From positions 1-5,952 of the forward strand of contig JAEZYO010000352.1 of the NCBI GenBank assembly GCA_023419055.1: 5,952 nucleotides of DNA, given 5' to 3'. Position numbers and translations under genes: made by a program. Shown piece after piece: positions 4,606-5,952 of the stretch (its first letter is position 1; every line of letters begins with the position of its first letter). The notes under the pieces are model-generated. The model did no database searches and had not been told where the DNA came from. It was given only the letters and a program-made list of their open reading frames with translations. Origin of the DNA: Pseudomonadota bacterium. GTDB lineage: Bacteria > Myxococcota > Polyangia > Polyangiales > Polyangiaceae.

Positions 4606-5559
4606 GTGGCGCACGTCGAAGACGAGATCACCGTTCCTAGGCTGAGCAGGCCCGTCTTCGTCACGCCTTCTGCACCTGCGGCCGCTCCGAGCGCGCCCAC
4701 TCGTTCTCCGCCGGGCGACCGGCCTTCTCAGGAGTCCTCTCCCTGGCTCGTTCAGCTCGAGCTCACGACTCGAGAGTTCGCGCTGTTTCGTGGTTCGGAG
4801 CTCACGCGCAGCGCCGTTGCCTGGAGAGAAGGGATGCCCGAGTGGCGCCCGCTCACCGCGATCGACGCCGAGCGACAGTGGCAACAAATGGCGGACTCTG
4901 CGCCACCACCGGCGATGGCGATCTCGGAGCCTCCGCGCTCCGCTTCGAAATCGCCGGCAGGCGAGATAGCCCGGAATCACTGGCCGCATTCCGCCGTGGT
5001 CGTAGCGCTGGTCGCACTCGCTGCGATGCTTTTGTTGGTTTGGTGGGGTCCGGTTCAGACCGCGCGTGACGCGGCGTTGCGGGCCGAGCTCGCGGTTCAG
5101 CGGCTAGCGCCCATCGTAGAACGCGTCCTGGTCGCTATCGAGGCGAGAGCCGCCGAGGCGAACCGTGCCGCGAGCGTACCCGCTGGCGGCGCCGCGGCTC
5201 GATCGCTCGCTTCGAGTGCGCCTCAGGTCCCGGCCAGCGTCGCGCCTCCGCCCCCCTCGGCGTCCGCCGCGCCGGCTCCAGTAGCCTCTGCGAAATCTGC
5301 GGCGATGGTCGTCGAACGCGCACAGCTCGCCAGAGCGCTGAGCGGCGCCGTCGAGCGAGCCTCTTCGTGCGCGTCGGGCGCGAGCGGCTCGTTGCGAGCC
5401 ATCGTCACGTTCGGCCCGAACGGGCTGGTTCGCGCCGTATCGCTCGGCCCCGCGCCTTCCGGAGTGGATCGCGGCTGCGTCTCGAAGGCGCTCTCGAGCG
5501 CTCGTGGCCGCCCTTACGAGGGCGAGCCGATCACGATCAAGAAGACGCTCAGGTTCTGA
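4606..5559 (+). CDS. GYF_2-domain membrane protein with Ala/Pro-rich linker and Cys-paired C-terminal domain
   Basis: A 317-residue protein with a TonB-like bipartite layout. Residues 1-45 are a Pro/Ser-rich cytoplasmic tail. Residues 47-84 match GYF_2 (DUF4339), ending in AWREGMPEWRPL, the family's conserved W-x-x-GM-x-x-W-x-PL signature. One membrane helix follows (about 129-147), then a helical stretch (152-187) and an extracytoplasmic Ala/Pro/Ser linker (about 188-232). The last segment (235-317) has Cys255 and Cys291, SLRAIVTFGPNGLVRAVSLG and GCVSKAL, a plan shared with AgmX/PglI and TonB-type C-terminal domains. The order GYF, TM, Pro-rich linker, C-terminal domain recalls the myxobacterial gliding protein GltJ (AgmX), but the zinc-ribbon found at the N-terminus of GltJ is missing and this protein is shorter. 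It probably couples a cytoplasmic signal to an envelope partner; this is inferred. It lies 94 bases after the preceding gene and may share its transcript. Confidence 0.87.
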   Translation: MAHVEDEITVPRLSRPVFVTPSAPAAAPSAPTRSPPGDRPSQESSPWLVQLELTTREFALFRGSELTRSAVAWREGMPEWRPLTAIDAERQWQQMADSAPPPAMAISEPPRSASKSPAGEIARNHWPHSAVVVALVALAAMLLLVWWGPVQTARDAALRAELAVQRLAPIVERVLVAIEARAAEANRAASVPAGGAAARSLASSAPQVPASVAPPPPSASAAPAPVASAKSAAMVVERAQLARALSGAVERASSCASGASGSLRAIVTFGPNGLVRAVSLGPAPSGVDRGCVSKALSSARGRPYEGEPITIKKTLRF

Positions 5560-5580
5560 GCTCAGCCTCGCCGCGCGGCG
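5557..5580. repeat. Palindromes at the convergent junction
   Basis: TGAGCTCA (5557-5564) is a perfect palindrome made of the two opposing TGA stop codons plus GC. It is followed by the perfect 12-bp palindrome CGCCGCGCGGCG (5569-5580), which lies in the codons for the last residues of the nuclease. A hairpin here could help end transcription of the rightward gene, but there is no T-tract and GC-rich coding sequence often yields such palindromes. Confidence 0.35.
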
Positions 5581-5952
5581 ATGCGCGCCGCCGCGCTCTT
5601 CCAACCGGCGTCGAACGAGTGTCCCGCCTCGTCGAGATCGATGACGAGCGGCGCGTGATCGGAGGGGATCGGCTTGCCCTTACGCGCTTCGCGGTCGATC
5701 TCTGCCCAGACCACGCGCTTGGCGACAGGTTCCGTCACGAACAGGTGATCGATGCGCATGCCCAGGTTCTTGTGGAACGCCCCGGCGCGGTAGTCCCACC
5801 ACGTATAGCGCTCGGGCTCGGGGTGACGGAGCCGATAGGCGTCGACGAGCCCCCAGCCGAGGAGCTCGCCGATGGCGGTGCGCTCCTCCGGCGAGACGTG
5901 AGTACCGCCGTGACACTCGCGCGGGTCCCAAACGTCCGCGTCCGTGGGAGCG
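5562..5952 (-). CDS. Exodeoxyribonuclease III-like nuclease, C-terminal half only
   Basis: The last 129 residues of an endonuclease/exonuclease/phosphatase-fold protein are visible; the N-terminus lies beyond the right edge, so about half of a usual 255-270 residue protein is missing. The visible part has THVSPEER, YTWWDYRAGAFHKNLGMRID (a XthA hallmark) and PSDHAP. By analogy with E. coli exonuclease III, Asp68 of RIDHL and Asp98-His99 of SDHAP are active-site residues, all intact; the catalytic Glu and Asp/Asn of the N-terminal half cannot be checked. The family cleaves DNA at abasic sites and removes nucleotides 3' to 5' in base excision repair in the cytoplasm. Its stop codon is two bases from that of the convergent gene. 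The name xthA is likely but withheld because only half is seen. Confidence 0.92.
   Translation of the reverse strand, partial: APTDADVWDPRECHGGTHVSPEERTAIGELLGWGLVDAYRLRHPEPERYTWWDYRAGAFHKNLGMRIDHLFVTEPVAKRVVWAEIDREARKGKPIPSDHAPLVIDLDEAGHSFDAGWKSAAARIAARRG

Noticed and set aside
4408..4989. Leftward open frame of 193 codons
   Set aside because: It is antisense to two rightward genes, is mostly Arg/Ser, and shows no domain; the GYF signature on the other strand explains the region.
4606..5559. TonB proper, as an energy transducer for outer-membrane receptors
   Set aside because: There is an N-terminal GYF domain before the membrane helix, no Pro-Glu/Pro-Lys repeats, and no ExbB/ExbD genes alongside; only the layout is TonB-like.

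Overview
The window is GC-rich DNA from a bacterium that looks like a myxobacterium, most likely order Polyangiales (Myxococcota). This is inferred from protein families, since there is no rRNA or other phylogenetic marker. The clues are a lipoprotein with a long Gly/Ser/Asn/Thr linker ahead of DUF1566 repeats, a TPR-PEGA-type envelope protein of a kind expanded in these bacteria, a lipoprotein with an AgmX/PglI-like C-terminal domain, and a GYF-domain membrane protein. No mobile element, CRISPR array, tRNA, rRNA or phage gene was seen.

Layout from left to right. Positions 1-1215 (-) hold a DUF1566 lipoprotein whose 3' end lies outside the window. Positions 1216-1354 are a divergent spacer with a strong dyad (1227-1253) and a promoter candidate for the next gene. 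Positions 1355-2341 (+) encode a lipoprotein with two ExbD-like segments and an AgmX/PglI-type tail. It converges, with a 3-bp gap, on 2345-3364 (-), a secreted TPR-PEGA-type protein with two C-terminal membrane segments. Positions 3365-3469 are a hairpin-rich spacer with a good sigma-70-like promoter. Positions 3470-3778 (-) encode a small NIPSNAP-like protein. A 154-bp divergent spacer leads to a rightward set: KTSC protein (3933-4142), one-pass membrane protein (4155-4511) and GYF/TM/Pro-rich protein (4606-5559). The last converges, with a 2-bp gap, on the 3' half of an exodeoxyribonuclease III-like gene (5562-5952, -).

How the genes relate: four of the seven main products are predicted to act in or across the envelope. 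Two of them, 1355-2341 and 4606-5559, end in extracytoplasmic domains of similar plan with one conserved Cys pair each. The second has the cytoplasmic GYF / single TM / Pro-rich linker / C-terminal domain layout known from the myxobacterial motility protein GltJ (AgmX). No complete operon for a known machine is visible and the genes alternate in direction, so a joint pathway is only a hypothesis. Coding density is very high: both convergent junctions have almost no spacer, and several starts have -10-like elements so close that transcripts would be leaderless or nearly so.
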